The notes under the pieces: generated by a model
What the model saw: the letters and a program-made list of their open reading frames with translations, nothing else
Database searches by the model: none
Told to the model about the DNA's origin: nothing
Position numbers and translations under genes: made by a program
Source of the DNA: Vibrio tetraodonis
GTDB taxonomy: Bacteria > Pseudomonadota > Gammaproteobacteria > Enterobacterales > Vibrionaceae
Direction: 5' to 3'
DNA length: 64,000 bases
Assembly: GCF_003350295.1 (NCBI RefSeq)
Contig: NZ_QLYY01000019.1
Location: 1-64,000 of the forward strand
Part shown: positions 28,049 to 37,300 of the stretch, one piece after another
Layout: each line of letters starts with the position of its first letter
Position numbering within the stretch: position 1 is the first letter of the stretch

Positions 28049-30244
28049 ATGTCAACGTCACAGCAACTAGATGTCGCCCTTGATGCATTGGGTGCTATAG
28101 GTAATCACACAGAAAATAGAGGATTGACAAAGGAGCTTACTAACGCATGTCAAGCAGTAATGAACGACCCCAGTATTGATAACTATGAAAAGGTTATAAA
28201 AGCAATGGAAAATGCTACTACCAAGAAAGGCCAGAGTATGAATGACCTCGTTGGTGCTAGTGGAGTTCCTGGAACGATAATTGAGAGGTTAATGGATGAA
28301 ATACTTAAGAAAGGCTCAAATTTATTCCAAAAGTATAATAGGACCCACAATCCTTTAGAAAGACTCGAAGATTTTATTAATCAAGATAAGGCTCGGAATA
28401 AGCAGCTTTCTGATTATTGTAAAGGCTACGGTGAAAAATACGATGCCCCTCTAGGTGAGCTGACCCCAGCCCCCTCTGCCCCCAGTTCACCTTTGGTATT
28501 AGATTTGGATAGTAATGGCATCACGACAACCAGTTTGGAAAACGGCGTTTATTTTGATCATGATGGTGATGGAAAGCGAGAGCGTTCTGCATTTGTAGGG
28601 CCGGATGATGGTCTATTAGTATTCGATGCAGATGGTGATGGCTCAATTACATCAGGAAAAGAGTTATTCGGTAATAATACAAAGTTACGAGACGGTACAT
28701 TTGCGAATAATGGTTTTACAGCACTGAGTCAATACGATGAGAATGATGATGGTCTTATCGATAGCCAAGACGGTATTTTCAGTCAGCTAAACGTTTTCAG
28801 GGACCTGAATCAAGATGGTATTAGCCAGAGTGAAGAGCTATGCTCACTAGAACACTATGGTGTCACATCATTAAAACTAACTTATAACGACTCGCAATAT
28901 GTCGATGATAATGGAAATGAGCACCGGCAACAGTCGTCGTACACCACATCAGACGGTAGCATAAATGATTTAAACGATGTCTGGTTTCAAATGGAAAAGT
29001 CAGACTTTATATATTCGGAAATCGTTATTCCTGAAGACATTCTTAAACTTCCCAACATTAACGGTATCGGGTCTCTTCCTTCTCTACATTATGCCATGGC
29101 AAAAGATGAATCAGGCCGCCTTAAGTCACTGATAGAAAGCTATCAAATAGGCACTACAGATCAGTCTTCTTCAGAGATGCTTACTGAAATTATGTTTATA
29201 TGGGCGGGTGTGAGCGGTGACTACACACGTTACCATCAGAGCAAAATTGATATTCGAAAGGTAAAAACCTTGGAAGCCTTTTATGGCTATAAGATTGATA
29301 AACCAAGAGGTACTGGAACTCAATATACGAGGCTACTGGAAGGGATATTCGAAAATTTAAAAGGAGAGATTGAGCTGCGGTTGATTGGAATTGAATCCAA
29401 CTTATTCCAAGAAGTAAAGTGGGTACAAGCGAATTCCTCAGGACAATTGTATGGAGACTTTTCGATCGTGGCTAACTCACTAATTGAACTGGCATCACTA
29501 CAGACATCAGAATCATTCAAGGAAATCAATCAGTTTTTTGAAACAGTGTCGACGGTAGATGATCTTTATTCTAATAATCAAAAAAACCTTTACTCTTACC
29601 TATTTGATTATTTGAATACTAACTTAAATGAGCTTCCTACAGGCTTTGATAAGCTAATTCAAATATCCAAAACAAATGCATCTGTATTTAAAGTTGGAAC
29701 TAATACAGATGATGAACTAGCGGGTAGTAATACTAATGATTTTATTGCTGGTTTAGAGGGGAACGACATTATTTCTGGAAGCAGCGGGAGTGAAATAATA
29801 CACGGTGATGCTGGTAACGATACCTTGCATGGTGAAACGGGTAACGATGAGCTGTTTGGTGGTGAAGGTAACGACACGTTAACGGTCTCTTACAGTGGCA
29901 ATAACACGTTAGATGGTGGTGAAGGCGATGATACGTTGAAGGTAACTCGCACAACGAATGACCGTCATCAACGTAATGTAGCTCAAAACGCAGTGAATCG
30001 TTTGATTGGAGGCAAAGGGAGTGACCGACTGGAAGGCAGTTCGGGGTCAGAGACATATGTGTTTGAACGTGGTGATGGACAGGATGTGATTAACGATTTT
30101 GACCATTACAGTCGGAGTTCTTCTTCTGGTTTTAATAAGACAGACCGTATTGTGCTGGGCCGAGGGTATCGCGCATTCGGAGTTGAGTGTCCGCAGAGAC
30201 GGCAATCATATGGTGTTGTTGATAGGCGGACCGGAGTCGGGTGA
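28049..30244 (+). CDS. RTX-like calcium-binding protein, probable cargo of the type I system (frame ends early)
   Basis: 731 residues. An N-terminal helical region, then LVLDLDSNGITTTSLENGVYFDHDGDG at about 150 with EF-hand-like loops (DADGDGSIT, DENDDGLID, DLNQDGISQ), then nonapeptide RTX repeats at about 550-620 (GGEGNDTL, GDAGNDTL). RTX repeats fold on calcium outside the cell. AAGGAAG precedes the ATG. The frame loses homology after VLGRG at about residue 704: removing one C near 30158-30161 restores VLGEGIAHSELSVRRDG and the normal C-terminus. As read, the secretion signal is missing. The start, near the transporter operon, makes it the likely substrate, and it is much smaller than classical RtxA. 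Confidence 0.85.
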   Translation: MSTSQQLDVALDALGAIGNHTENRGLTKELTNACQAVMNDPSIDNYEKVIKAMENATTKKGQSMNDLVGASGVPGTIIERLMDEILKKGSNLFQKYNRTHNPLERLEDFINQDKARNKQLSDYCKGYGEKYDAPLGELTPAPSAPSSPLVLDLDSNGITTTSLENGVYFDHDGDGKRERSAFVGPDDGLLVFDADGDGSITSGKELFGNNTKLRDGTFANNGFTALSQYDENDDGLIDSQDGIFSQLNVFRDLNQDGISQSEELCSLEHYGVTSLKLTYNDSQYVDDNGNEHRQQSSYTTSDGSINDLNDVWFQMEKSDFIYSEIVIPEDILKLPNINGIGSLPSLHYAMAKDESGRLKSLIESYQIGTTDQSSSEMLTEIMFIWAGVSGDYTRYHQSKIDIRKVKTLEAFYGYKIDKPRGTGTQYTRLLEGIFENLKGEIELRLIGIESNLFQEVKWVQANSSGQLYGDFSIVANSLIELASLQTSESFKEINQFFETVSTVDDLYSNNQKNLYSYLFDYLNTNLNELPTGFDKLIQISKTNASVFKVGTNTDDELAGSNTNDFIAGLEGNDIISGSSGSEIIHGDAGNDTLHGETGNDELFGGEGNDTLTVSYSGNNTLDGGEGDDTLKVTRTTNDRHQRNVAQNAVNRLIGGKGSDRLEGSSGSETYVFERGDGQDVINDFDHYSRSSSSGFNKTDRIVLGRGYRAFGVECPQRRQSYGVVDRRTGVG

Positions 30245-30494
30245 CAGTATTACGATAGAGAACGTGTATACAGATGGGCGCTATTGCATCGAGGAAGTGG
30301 TGCTGTCAGATGGGACCAAATTCTCACCTATGACATTACCCGAGTATATGCCGCCAGCGGCAGAGCCTGATTTACTTGTACAGGCCATGAGCGGGTTTGA
30401 CGTTTCTGACAATGAGATAGCAAACTCCCCTCTCAGCAATATAAACACCGCTGAAAGCTTATTAGTGAGTGCGCCTCAAAGAGCGGTTGCCTAA
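30161..30494 (+). pseudogene. Out-of-frame C-terminal end of the RTX-like protein
   Basis: About 110 residues in the +1 frame relative to the main gene, starting GEGIAHSELSVRRDGNHMVLL and continuing with GDSITIENVY and VVLSDGTKFSPMTL, which is the usual end of this repeat family. The last 60 residues are acidic and poor in Cys, ending APQRAVA, as expected for an uncleaved type I secretion signal. It should be part of the 28049 gene. Confidence 0.75.
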
Positions 30495-30567
30495 CTTTCA
30501 TAAAGTGTTAATTGGGGCCACAGTGAGATGTGGCCTTTATTATGGATGGTTAAATAGCTTGAACTCT

Positions 30568-30684
30568 ATGATGAAAATCGGACTAGGTCGAAGAAATCAC
30601 GACTTTGGCCTGCTATTCTTGCTCATTGCGTATATGCTTGTAATTATGCAATTTATTCGAAGAAGAGCAAGGTATGGAAGGTAA
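30568..30684 (+). CDS. Possible 38-residue membrane protein
   Basis: Reads MMKIGLGRRNHDFGLL then a single hydrophobic helix (LLFLLIAYMLVIMQF) and a basic tail RRRARYGR. Its stop codon overlaps the start of the next gene by 11 bp, suggesting translational coupling. There is no strong ribosome binding site. Too short for family recognition. Confidence 0.4.
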   Translation: MMKIGLGRRNHDFGLLFLLIAYMLVIMQFIRRRARYGR

Positions 30685-31924
30685 GGCGCTCAAGTTAGCT
30701 TGGTTGGTTGTGGCGATCTGGATTTTAGGTATTGCAACATTAATGTTTGCCTATCGCTCAAGCGTAACCACAATGAATCAGGTCAGTGAGCTAAGCAACA
30801 GTATTGATGAACTCAAGTATTCTATGTTCCAAGAGCCTTCTTACCGAGCGAGCCAGACTGGAGAGCAAGCGCTTAAACTGCAATTGATACACGCTTTGCG
30901 CTTGCAGATGGCGGCGACTTACGAGCAAAATTGGTTAACCCTTGATATGGGGCAGCTGCTTTACACTACCGACCAATTTATAGAGCAGATGAAGACGTTT
31001 TTGAATAATGAACTTGAGCTGATTGCGCTGGTTGACCAGATCCAAACACTCCGTGCCAAGTACCAAAAAGATTCCAAACTATCGAATTATTACGCGAAAG
31101 TAGGCACGAATGTATTGGCTGCGCTGTTTAGTTCTAGTGAATCAAATCCCAAAGTGTTTAGGGAGCTTGACCAACTCTATGTGCAATCGGACAAGTTACC
31201 TGCGCTACAGAAAAAGCATTTACAGCATATGCTCTCGAAAACATCGTCATTGCTGGGTACTTACGCCCAAGGTAATTATGTGATTGAAAAAATCATGAAT
31301 AATTCAATTTACTCTCAGATCGCCTTGGTAGAACGTGAGTTTCATGATCAGCAAAATCAGTTGGTTATCGGTGGTTTAGTGTTCAGTGGACTGTGTTTAC
31401 TCGCCTTGTTTGGTGTCAGCTATCGTGTGTCTTCAGTTCAGCCAATACCAAACCAACCCATTGGCGCAAAGCAAGAACCAACACAAACAGACGATCAACG
31501 GACCGAAACCCCAAAAGTGGAAATTATAAACCAGAACGAGGCAGTGGCTATGGGTAATGATGAAAAGGGAGTTTATGAGCCCGAAATTGATTTAAAAGCC
31601 ATGTTGGAATCACTTGGCGATGATTATGAGTCGGTGTGTATGTTGTTGCAAGTATTTGTTGATGATCACACTGGTGATACAGAAAAAATTGCCGAGCTAT
31701 TGCATGACTCACCAGAAGAGGCATTACGCAAAGCGCATAGTCTCAAAGGGGTGGGTGGTAACCTTGGGGCCAAGAAGCTGCGAGAGGCAGCAGGTAATGT
31801 TGAGCAAGCTCTCAAAGACGGCTCGGGCTCAGTTACTGAACTTCTCGCCGAGCTTAAATTACGATTAGATAAAGCCATCGATGAAGCGCAAGAGTTTCTC
31901 AATCAGCAACAAACTGGCGGTTAG
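30674..31924 (+). CDS. Membrane-anchored protein with C-terminal Hpt phosphotransfer domain
   Basis: 416 residues: a membrane helix at about 8-26, a mainly helical extracytoplasmic region of 200 residues, a second helix at about 233-250, a polar linker, and an Hpt domain with phosphorylatable H355 in AHSLKGVGGNLGA. There is no kinase or receiver domain. It may relay phosphate from a hybrid kinase to a regulator, coupling an external signal to the operon. Its place just after the type I secretion genes suggests a link, but none is proven. Confidence 0.8.
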   Translation: MEGKALKLAWLVVAIWILGIATLMFAYRSSVTTMNQVSELSNSIDELKYSMFQEPSYRASQTGEQALKLQLIHALRLQMAATYEQNWLTLDMGQLLYTTDQFIEQMKTFLNNELELIALVDQIQTLRAKYQKDSKLSNYYAKVGTNVLAALFSSSESNPKVFRELDQLYVQSDKLPALQKKHLQHMLSKTSSLLGTYAQGNYVIEKIMNNSIYSQIALVEREFHDQQNQLVIGGLVFSGLCLLALFGVSYRVSSVQPIPNQPIGAKQEPTQTDDQRTETPKVEIINQNEAVAMGNDEKGVYEPEIDLKAMLESLGDDYESVCMLLQVFVDDHTGDTEKIAELLHDSPEEALRKAHSLKGVGGNLGAKKLREAAGNVEQALKDGSGSVTELLAELKLRLDKAIDEAQEFLNQQQTGG

Positions 31925-31935
31925 CGAGAGCGAGT

Positions 31936-32541
31936 CTAGCTTTTCTCCAATACAATAGTGAAATCACCTGTTGAATAGTCATCAATCAACCTTACCTTGG
32001 GCGTGATTGTGTGGCAAAAGGAGAGTACGTCGTTTTTGTCATACGCTTTGAGCAAGGTTGGTTTAAGAAATACATCCTTATTGAGCAAGTTAAAGATGAC
32101 GACTTCTTTGGCCGCTGCATACATACGGGTAATCATACGCTCTAGGTAATCATTTTGACGCGACTGATAGTTAAGTGAACCACTGGCGATAATAATATCA
32201 AGTTTAGGCAATGGTGTGTGGCTAATATCAGCGAGCCGAAAACGGCACTGAGCAGATCCAATACGTTTTTTTGCTCGTTTTAGAAATGGCCAATGTTGAT
32301 CAATGCCTAGGTAAAAAGCTAAGTGTTTATCTTGGCTGAGGTAGTCGTACAGCTCACCTAATCCACATCCTAAATCCAACACTCGTTTATTTGAGAAATC
32401 GGCGCTGTTGGCGATAGCTTTGAATCGTATTATCTGTTCCTTCTTGCTCGACCAGCCCTGCATTTTATAATTTAAGCTGCGCGCATTTAGGCTTTTATTA
32501 CGATGAAATAGATACACGTTTAATCGATCGAGAATATGCAT
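31936..32541 (-). CDS. Class I SAM-dependent methyltransferase
   Basis: 201 residues. The SAM-binding motif I is VLDLGCGLGELYDYL, followed by an acidic motif II in GIDQH and the motif IV region LDIIIASGSLNY. The fold is that of small-molecule or lipid methyltransferases; the substrate cannot be told. Convergent with the Hpt gene, with only 11 bp between stop codons. Confidence 0.8.
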   Translation of the reverse strand: MHILDRLNVYLFHRNKSLNARSLNYKMQGWSSKKEQIIRFKAIANSADFSNKRVLDLGCGLGELYDYLSQDKHLAFYLGIDQHWPFLKRAKKRIGSAQCRFRLADISHTPLPKLDIIIASGSLNYQSRQNDYLERMITRMYAAAKEVVIFNLLNKDVFLKPTLLKAYDKNDVLSFCHTITPKVRLIDDYSTGDFTIVLEKS

Positions 32542-32688
32542 GATGGCCTTATTTGAGTGTCAGAACATAGTCGTTATGCACAAATATAGTATGAGAAAGA
32601 CGCACTCTATAAGCCTATATCATGTGGGTAGATGATTGAAATTATTTAATAAGCTGAGTGGATAAAAAAGGGGGGAGGGGAGTTAAAG

Positions 32689-32722
32689 AACCAGATAAAT
32701 GCCTGATAGCACTTATCTGGTT
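32689..32722 (-). terminator. Inverted repeat after nhaC
   Basis: Perfect 10-bp arms AACCAGATAA/TTATCTGGTT with a 14-nt loop, followed on the minus strand by TCTTT. It lies nine bases past the nhaC stop codon. A moderate terminator. Confidence 0.5.
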
Positions 32723-32730
32723 ATAGGGTG

Positions 32731-34167
32731 TTAAGCGCTTTGCTTGACTAATTCGCCGCTGTCATTGGTGTGGTTAGCCGTCGCTGTCGGCTCACATTTA
32801 TCAATAAACCAGCCCATGTATGAGGTCACTATGGTAACCAAAATACACACAAAGCTTAGCCACATGAATGGAGCATAAGATAGGGTCGCGACGCCAAGGA
32901 TACTCGCCATGTAGATACCATTGTCACTCCAAGGCACCATACCAGAGGTCAGGGTGCCACCAAATTCGGCGTTTCTGGATAGATTTTTACGCTTGAATCC
33001 TAGGCGGTCATAGTTTTTGGCACAAATTTTCGGTGTTAGGATCAAAGAGACATACATAGCTGAGCCAAATACGTTACCAAGGAAGGCCGTTCCTATGGTG
33101 CTGGTTGCCAGTGAACCTGCGCTTTGTACTCTGCGCTCGAAAAGCTTAGCAATGGTTTCTAGCACGCCGACTTTATCTAGTAAGCCACCAAAGCCGAGAC
33201 CAAAGACAATCACAGCTACAGAGCCAAGCATTGAAGACATGCCGCCTCGGTTTAAGATGGAATCAATGAAACCGACACCAGATTCAATGTGGAAAGGGGC
33301 CCAGGCAGTATTAAAGGCTTGTAAGAAGTCTACATCTTGGATCATGACAGCCCATATTATCCCAAGTAGAGAGCCAAAACTGATCACTGGGAAAGAAGGC
33401 ATACGCATGGCTAGTAAGCCAAGCACTATGACAACAGGAACGAACGAATAAGGAGTAATGTAAAATTGATTGTCCATTGCTTCGATAACAGACTGAACTT
33501 GCGTCATGTCTACATTACCGGCGTAGTGGAAACCAAATACAGTAAACATGATGCCAGTGATGATGTAGCTGATAAGCGCGATAGGCAGCATACCTTTAAT
33601 ATGTTCCATCACTTCAACGTTCGACATGGACGACGCCAGGATAACCGAATCTGACAATGGTGACATTTTATCGCCAAAGTAGCAGCCAGATAGAACAGCA
33701 CCTGCGGTAATAGGCGCAGGTACACCTAAACCTTGACCTATACCCATCATAGCAATACCAGCGGTTCCTGCTGCGCCCCAAGATGTACCAGTCGCTAATG
33801 CAGTTAGCGAACAGATAACCATAGTTGCTAGCAGGAAGATGGAAGGATGAATTGCTTTAAGGCCATAGTAGATAATGGTGGGGACAATACCACCTGAAAT
33901 CCAAGTGCCGACCAAAGCCCCTACAGCAAGAAGGATTAAGACAGCGCCAAGACCGTTGGAAATACCATTGAGTGCTGCTTTTTCAAGATCTTTATATTGG
34001 TGGCCAAGCCTTACGCCGAGCACCATGATCACGAACCAACCTATGTAAAGAGCCAACTGAATCGGCAAGTCGAGTTGGGCTGTGAATGAAAAAGCCATCA
34101 GCAAGAATAGACCTAATGCAATGATCACTTGCATTAGACTGGGTAAGCGGGGAGTGAGTTGCGTCAT
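32731..34167 (-). CDS. nhaC: Na+/H+ antiporter, NhaC family
   Basis: About 478 residues with 11-12 membrane helices. The conserved NhaC region TALATGTSWGAAGTAGIAMMGIG, the GCYFGDKMSPLSDS motif and GGTLTSGMVPWSDNG are all present. It exchanges cytoplasmic sodium for protons (or, in some relatives, other cations or amines) across the inner membrane. AAGAGGA lies six bases before the ATG at 34167, so this start is preferred over the ATG at 34197. Transcribed alone, divergent from asd. Confidence 0.9.
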   Translation of the reverse strand: MTQLTPRLPSLMQVIIALGLFLLMAFSFTAQLDLPIQLALYIGWFVIMVLGVRLGHQYKDLEKAALNGISNGLGAVLILLAVGALVGTWISGGIVPTIIYYGLKAIHPSIFLLATMVICSLTALATGTSWGAAGTAGIAMMGIGQGLGVPAPITAGAVLSGCYFGDKMSPLSDSVILASSMSNVEVMEHIKGMLPIALISYIITGIMFTVFGFHYAGNVDMTQVQSVIEAMDNQFYITPYSFVPVVIVLGLLAMRMPSFPVISFGSLLGIIWAVMIQDVDFLQAFNTAWAPFHIESGVGFIDSILNRGGMSSMLGSVAVIVFGLGFGGLLDKVGVLETIAKLFERRVQSAGSLATSTIGTAFLGNVFGSAMYVSLILTPKICAKNYDRLGFKRKNLSRNAEFGGTLTSGMVPWSDNGIYMASILGVATLSYAPFMWLSFVCILVTIVTSYMGWFIDKCEPTATANHTNDSGELVKQSA

Positions 34168-34197
34168 GCAGATCCTCTTATATGTATTATGTCTCAT

Positions 34198-34601
34198 AGG
34201 TTCCTTGTGAGTTATTTGGGAACGTATTGAGAGTACTTACTCATTTTTAGTAGGCGAGCACTTTACATTAGCTAGAATAATATTTCGAATAAATACTACT
34301 CCGATGTGATTTAAATCTACCAAGACATTTTCATTTGGTTAAATATATTGTAAACCCTTATTGTTTTTATTATTAAATGTAAAATGTTTGTTTCATTTTG
34401 GTTTTATTTTTGTGTTTTTTGGCTGAGTGGTGATTGCTTTCGCTTTTGGATTTGAGTTCGAAGAATGTTCTTTATGATCGCCACAGCCTATAAAGTCAGA
34501 AAAATAGACACAAATAAATCAAATTTCTCTTGAGATTTTGCTTAGAAAGTTGAAGTATTGAATCGTTTCCTAAATTAATATTGCACACGGAGAGTTGAGA
34601 A
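34198..34601. other. AT-rich divergent promoter region between nhaC and asd
   Basis: About 400 bp without genes. I looked for a lysine riboswitch because nhaC and asd are both known riboswitch targets and found no core motif. A long-range hairpin closes 34421-34432 onto 34478-34488 (GGCTG..TGGTGAT with ATCGCCACAGCC, one bulge, one wobble), in the asd leader. Confidence 0.4.
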
Positions 34602-35732
34602 ATGAGAGTAGGTTTAGTCGGTTGGCGCGGCATGGTTGGTTCAGTACTCATGCAACGCATGGTTGAAGAAAACGATTTTGACCATATTGAGCCGGTATTT
34701 TACAGCACATCTCAAGTTGGTATTCCCGCTCCTGTGTTTTCGGATCGTCAGCTCGGTTCAGACTCAGGTTTACTGCAAGATGCCTATGATATTGACAGCC
34801 TAAAGCAGCTTGATGCTGTTGTGACGTGTCAAGGTGGGAGTTACACAGAGAAAGTGTATCCTGAGCTCAAAAAAGCGGGTTGGAAAGGGTATTGGATTGA
34901 TGCCGCTTCAACCTTACGTATGGCGTCAGATTCAATCATCACATTAGACCCAGTTAACTACACCCAGATCCAACAAGGTATTCATCAAGGCACTAATACC
35001 TTTGTTGGTGGTAACTGTACTGTGAGTTTGATGCTAATGGGTTTAGGTGGACTGTTTGAGAAAGGCTTGGTGGAATGGACCAGCGTGATGACCTATCAAG
35101 CGGCTTCTGGCGCAGGTGCTCAGAATATGCGCGAGCTTATTTCTCAAATGGGTGTAATCAATGATTCAGTCAGCTCCGAGCTTGCCAACCCATCAAGTTC
35201 CATTCTCGACATTGATAAACGCGTGGCTGACACCATGCGCTGTGAGTCTTTCCCGACCGATAAGTTTGGTGTGCCATTGGCTGGTTCTCTTATCCCTTGG
35301 ATTGATGTTAAGCGTGATAATGGCCAAAGCAAAGAAGAATGGAAAGCTGGCGTTGAAGCGAACAAAATTCTCGGTTTCCAAGATTCTCCAGTGCCTATTG
35401 ATGGCACTTGTGTTCGTATCGGGGCGATGCGCTGCCACTCACAGGCGCTGACTATCAAACTGAAGCAAAATCTTCCTATGGACGAGATCGAGGAAATGAT
35501 TGCGACCCATAACGATTGGGTAAAAGTAATTCCAAATGAGCGTGATATCACTGCTCAAGAGTTAACTCCAGCAAAAGTGACGGGTACTTTATCTATCCCT
35601 GTGGGTCGATTGCGTAAAATGGCGATGGGAGATGACTTCCTCAATGCCTTTACCGTGGGCGATCAATTGCTTTGGGGTGCAGCAGAGCCTTTACGTCGCA
35701 CACTAAGAATTATATTGGCAGAGAAAGCCTAA
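34602..35732 (+). CDS. asd: Aspartate-semialdehyde dehydrogenase
   Basis: 376 residues, typical of gamma-proteobacterial Asd. It has the NADP-binding [14 protein letters not shown], the active-site Cys in GGNCTVSLM (about C139) and a basic-rich end. The catalytic His lies in [14 protein letters not shown]. It reduces aspartyl phosphate to aspartate semialdehyde, the branch point to lysine/DAP, threonine and methionine. Ribosome binding site GGAGAG is seven bases before the ATG. Single gene followed by its own terminator. Confidence 0.96.
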   Translation: MRVGLVGWRGMVGSVLMQRMVEENDFDHIEPVFYSTSQVGIPAPVFSDRQLGSDSGLLQDAYDIDSLKQLDAVVTCQGGSYTEKVYPELKKAGWKGYWIDAASTLRMASDSIITLDPVNYTQIQQGIHQGTNTFVGGNCTVSLMLMGLGGLFEKGLVEWTSVMTYQAASGAGAQNMRELISQMGVINDSVSSELANPSSSILDIDKRVADTMRCESFPTDKFGVPLAGSLIPWIDVKRDNGQSKEEWKAGVEANKILGFQDSPVPIDGTCVRIGAMRCHSQALTIKLKQNLPMDEIEEMIATHNDWVKVIPNERDITAQELTPAKVTGTLSIPVGRLRKMAMGDDFLNAFTVGDQLLWGAAEPLRRTLRIILAEKA

Positions 35733-35750
35733 GTACTAAAAAACTATCAG

Positions 35751-35775
35751 GGTTGATATTTATCAGCCTTTTTTT
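35751..35775 (+). terminator. Terminator of asd
   Basis: Stem GGTTGATA/TATCAGCC with one wobble pair, followed by TTTTTTT. Confidence 0.65.
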
Positions 35776-36610
35776 ATTGGTTAACTATTCGCTTGTCTGG
35801 TTCTGCAAGTTCACCGCCGCAATGCTTGCAATGGATTGCATCTGAGTCGTGTCCCGCTCGGCTGCAATTAGGGCACTTAACCAAAGTTTTATGAGCGTTC
35901 ATCTCTTTGTTTAATTCTGCTGTGATAATACCAGTTGGAACGGCAAGAATTGAGTAGCCCAATAACATGGTGAGAGAGGCCAAAGCTTTACCCAGATGTG
36001 TCTGAGGTACAATATCGCCATAACCAACAGTGGTAATAGTGACAATCGCCCAATAAATACTTTTGGGGATACTGGTGAACCCATTGGCTGGCCCTTCAAT
36101 AACAAATATCAGTGAGCCAAAAATGGTAACGAGTATTCCGACTGTGCTGAAAAAGATCAGGATTTTTCTGCGCGCCATTAAAAGAGAGCGCAGCAAGATA
36201 TTTGAATCTTGTAGGTAGCGGACCAGTTTTAACACCCTGAAGATTCGCATTACCCGCAGCAAGCGAATCACACCCATAAATGATGCCCCGGGGAAGAAAA
36301 AGGCAAGATAAGTGGGCAAAATAGCCAGTAAATCAACCACGCCATAAAAACTTTTCGCATAAGCGCTAGGCTTTGGTGAGCAATATAGCCTGAGGAGATA
36401 TTCGATACTAAATAAGGCAGTGAAGGCATACTCTAAATATCGCAGCTCCATCTTCCATGGGGAGGCAATGCTTGGCACAGACTCTAGGACAAGCACAGCA
36501 AGAGAGGAAAATATGGCGACAATCAGAGCAATATCAAAGGCACGTCCAGCTTTAGTGTGAGTGCCGAAAATGATGATATATAAATAGTGTTTTAATGCGT
36601 GACGCGGCAT
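35774..36610 (-). CDS. Voltage-gated-type potassium channel with C-terminal zinc ribbon
   Basis: 278 residues. Six membrane segments, with an S4-like charged helix (IRLLRVMRIFRVLKLVRYL) and the K+ selectivity filter TTVGYGD before the last helix. The C-terminal 35 residues hold two CxxC pairs (CPNCSRAGHDSDAIHCKHC), a zinc ribbon. The channel passes K+ across the inner membrane; the ribbon may sense metal, redox or bind a partner. It is convergent with asd. Confidence 0.9.
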   Translation of the reverse strand: MPRHALKHYLYIIIFGTHTKAGRAFDIALIVAIFSSLAVLVLESVPSIASPWKMELRYLEYAFTALFSIEYLLRLYCSPKPSAYAKSFYGVVDLLAILPTYLAFFFPGASFMGVIRLLRVMRIFRVLKLVRYLQDSNILLRSLLMARRKILIFFSTVGILVTIFGSLIFVIEGPANGFTSIPKSIYWAIVTITTVGYGDIVPQTHLGKALASLTMLLGYSILAVPTGIITAELNKEMNAHKTLVKCPNCSRAGHDSDAIHCKHCGGELAEPDKRIVNQ

Positions 36611-36661
36611 GAGAGAGCTACCTTTTAATCAATAGCATCAATCATACCTTTATCAGTTTCA

Positions 36662-37300
36662 TCAAGCCAACCCGGGGAATAGGTTTCGCAGTCCGTTAGC
36701 AATAAATTCAATACCTAAAGCACCAAGGATCAGACCCATAATACGGGTGATAACGTTAATGCCAGTTTGTCCTAAAAATCGAACGATCAGTGGTGCAGAG
36801 CGAAACAGTAGCCATGAGCAAAAACAAAATAAACCGACGGTAATACTGATACCTACAGTGTCAATGGCAGTGGGGTAGCGAGCGCCATACACTATGGTGG
36901 AGCTGATTGCACCAGGTCCAGCCATAAGAGGCATGGCTAGTGGGACGACTCCGATTTGCTCGCGGCTAACGTACTCCGACTTTTCTTGTTTGTTTTGTTT
37001 ATCCTCACCCAACTTACCACTCATCATGGAAAACGCGATGCTGAGTAACAAGAGGCCCCCAGCAACGCGAAATGAGTCAAGAGAAATGCTGAACATATCA
37101 AGTAGTAGCTGGCCTGCTAATAACGATATGATCAAAATGATGGCCACGGCAAAGTTTGCTGTGGTGGCGGTTTTGTGTTTTTCCTCTGCCGTCATATGAC
37201 CCGTCAGAGAGACAAAAACCGGCATGATGCCAACAGGGTTCACTGCGGCGACTAGGCCTAAAAAGAATTGTAAAAAAATCGCGAATTCGAATGTCTGCAT
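36662..37300 (-). CDS. MarC family integral membrane protein (YchE-like)
   Basis: 212 residues with about six membrane helices; starts FFLGLVAAVNPVGIMPVF, the family's conserved N-terminus, and has VPLAMPLMAGPGAISSTI. MarC/YchE proteins have no established transport substrate. The gene lies beside adhE, as ychE does in E. coli. It is divergent from adhE. Confidence 0.9.
   Translation of the reverse strand: MQTFEFAIFLQFFLGLVAAVNPVGIMPVFVSLTGHMTAEEKHKTATTANFAVAIILIISLLAGQLLLDMFSISLDSFRVAGGLLLLSIAFSMMSGKLGEDKQNKQEKSEYVSREQIGVVPLAMPLMAGPGAISSTIVYGARYPTAIDTVGISITVGLFCFCSWLLFRSAPLIVRFLGQTGINVITRIMGLILGALGIEFIANGLRNLFPGLA

Noticed and set aside
34198..34601. Lysine riboswitch between nhaC and asd
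   Set aside because: Core motifs of the L-box were looked for on both strands and not found.
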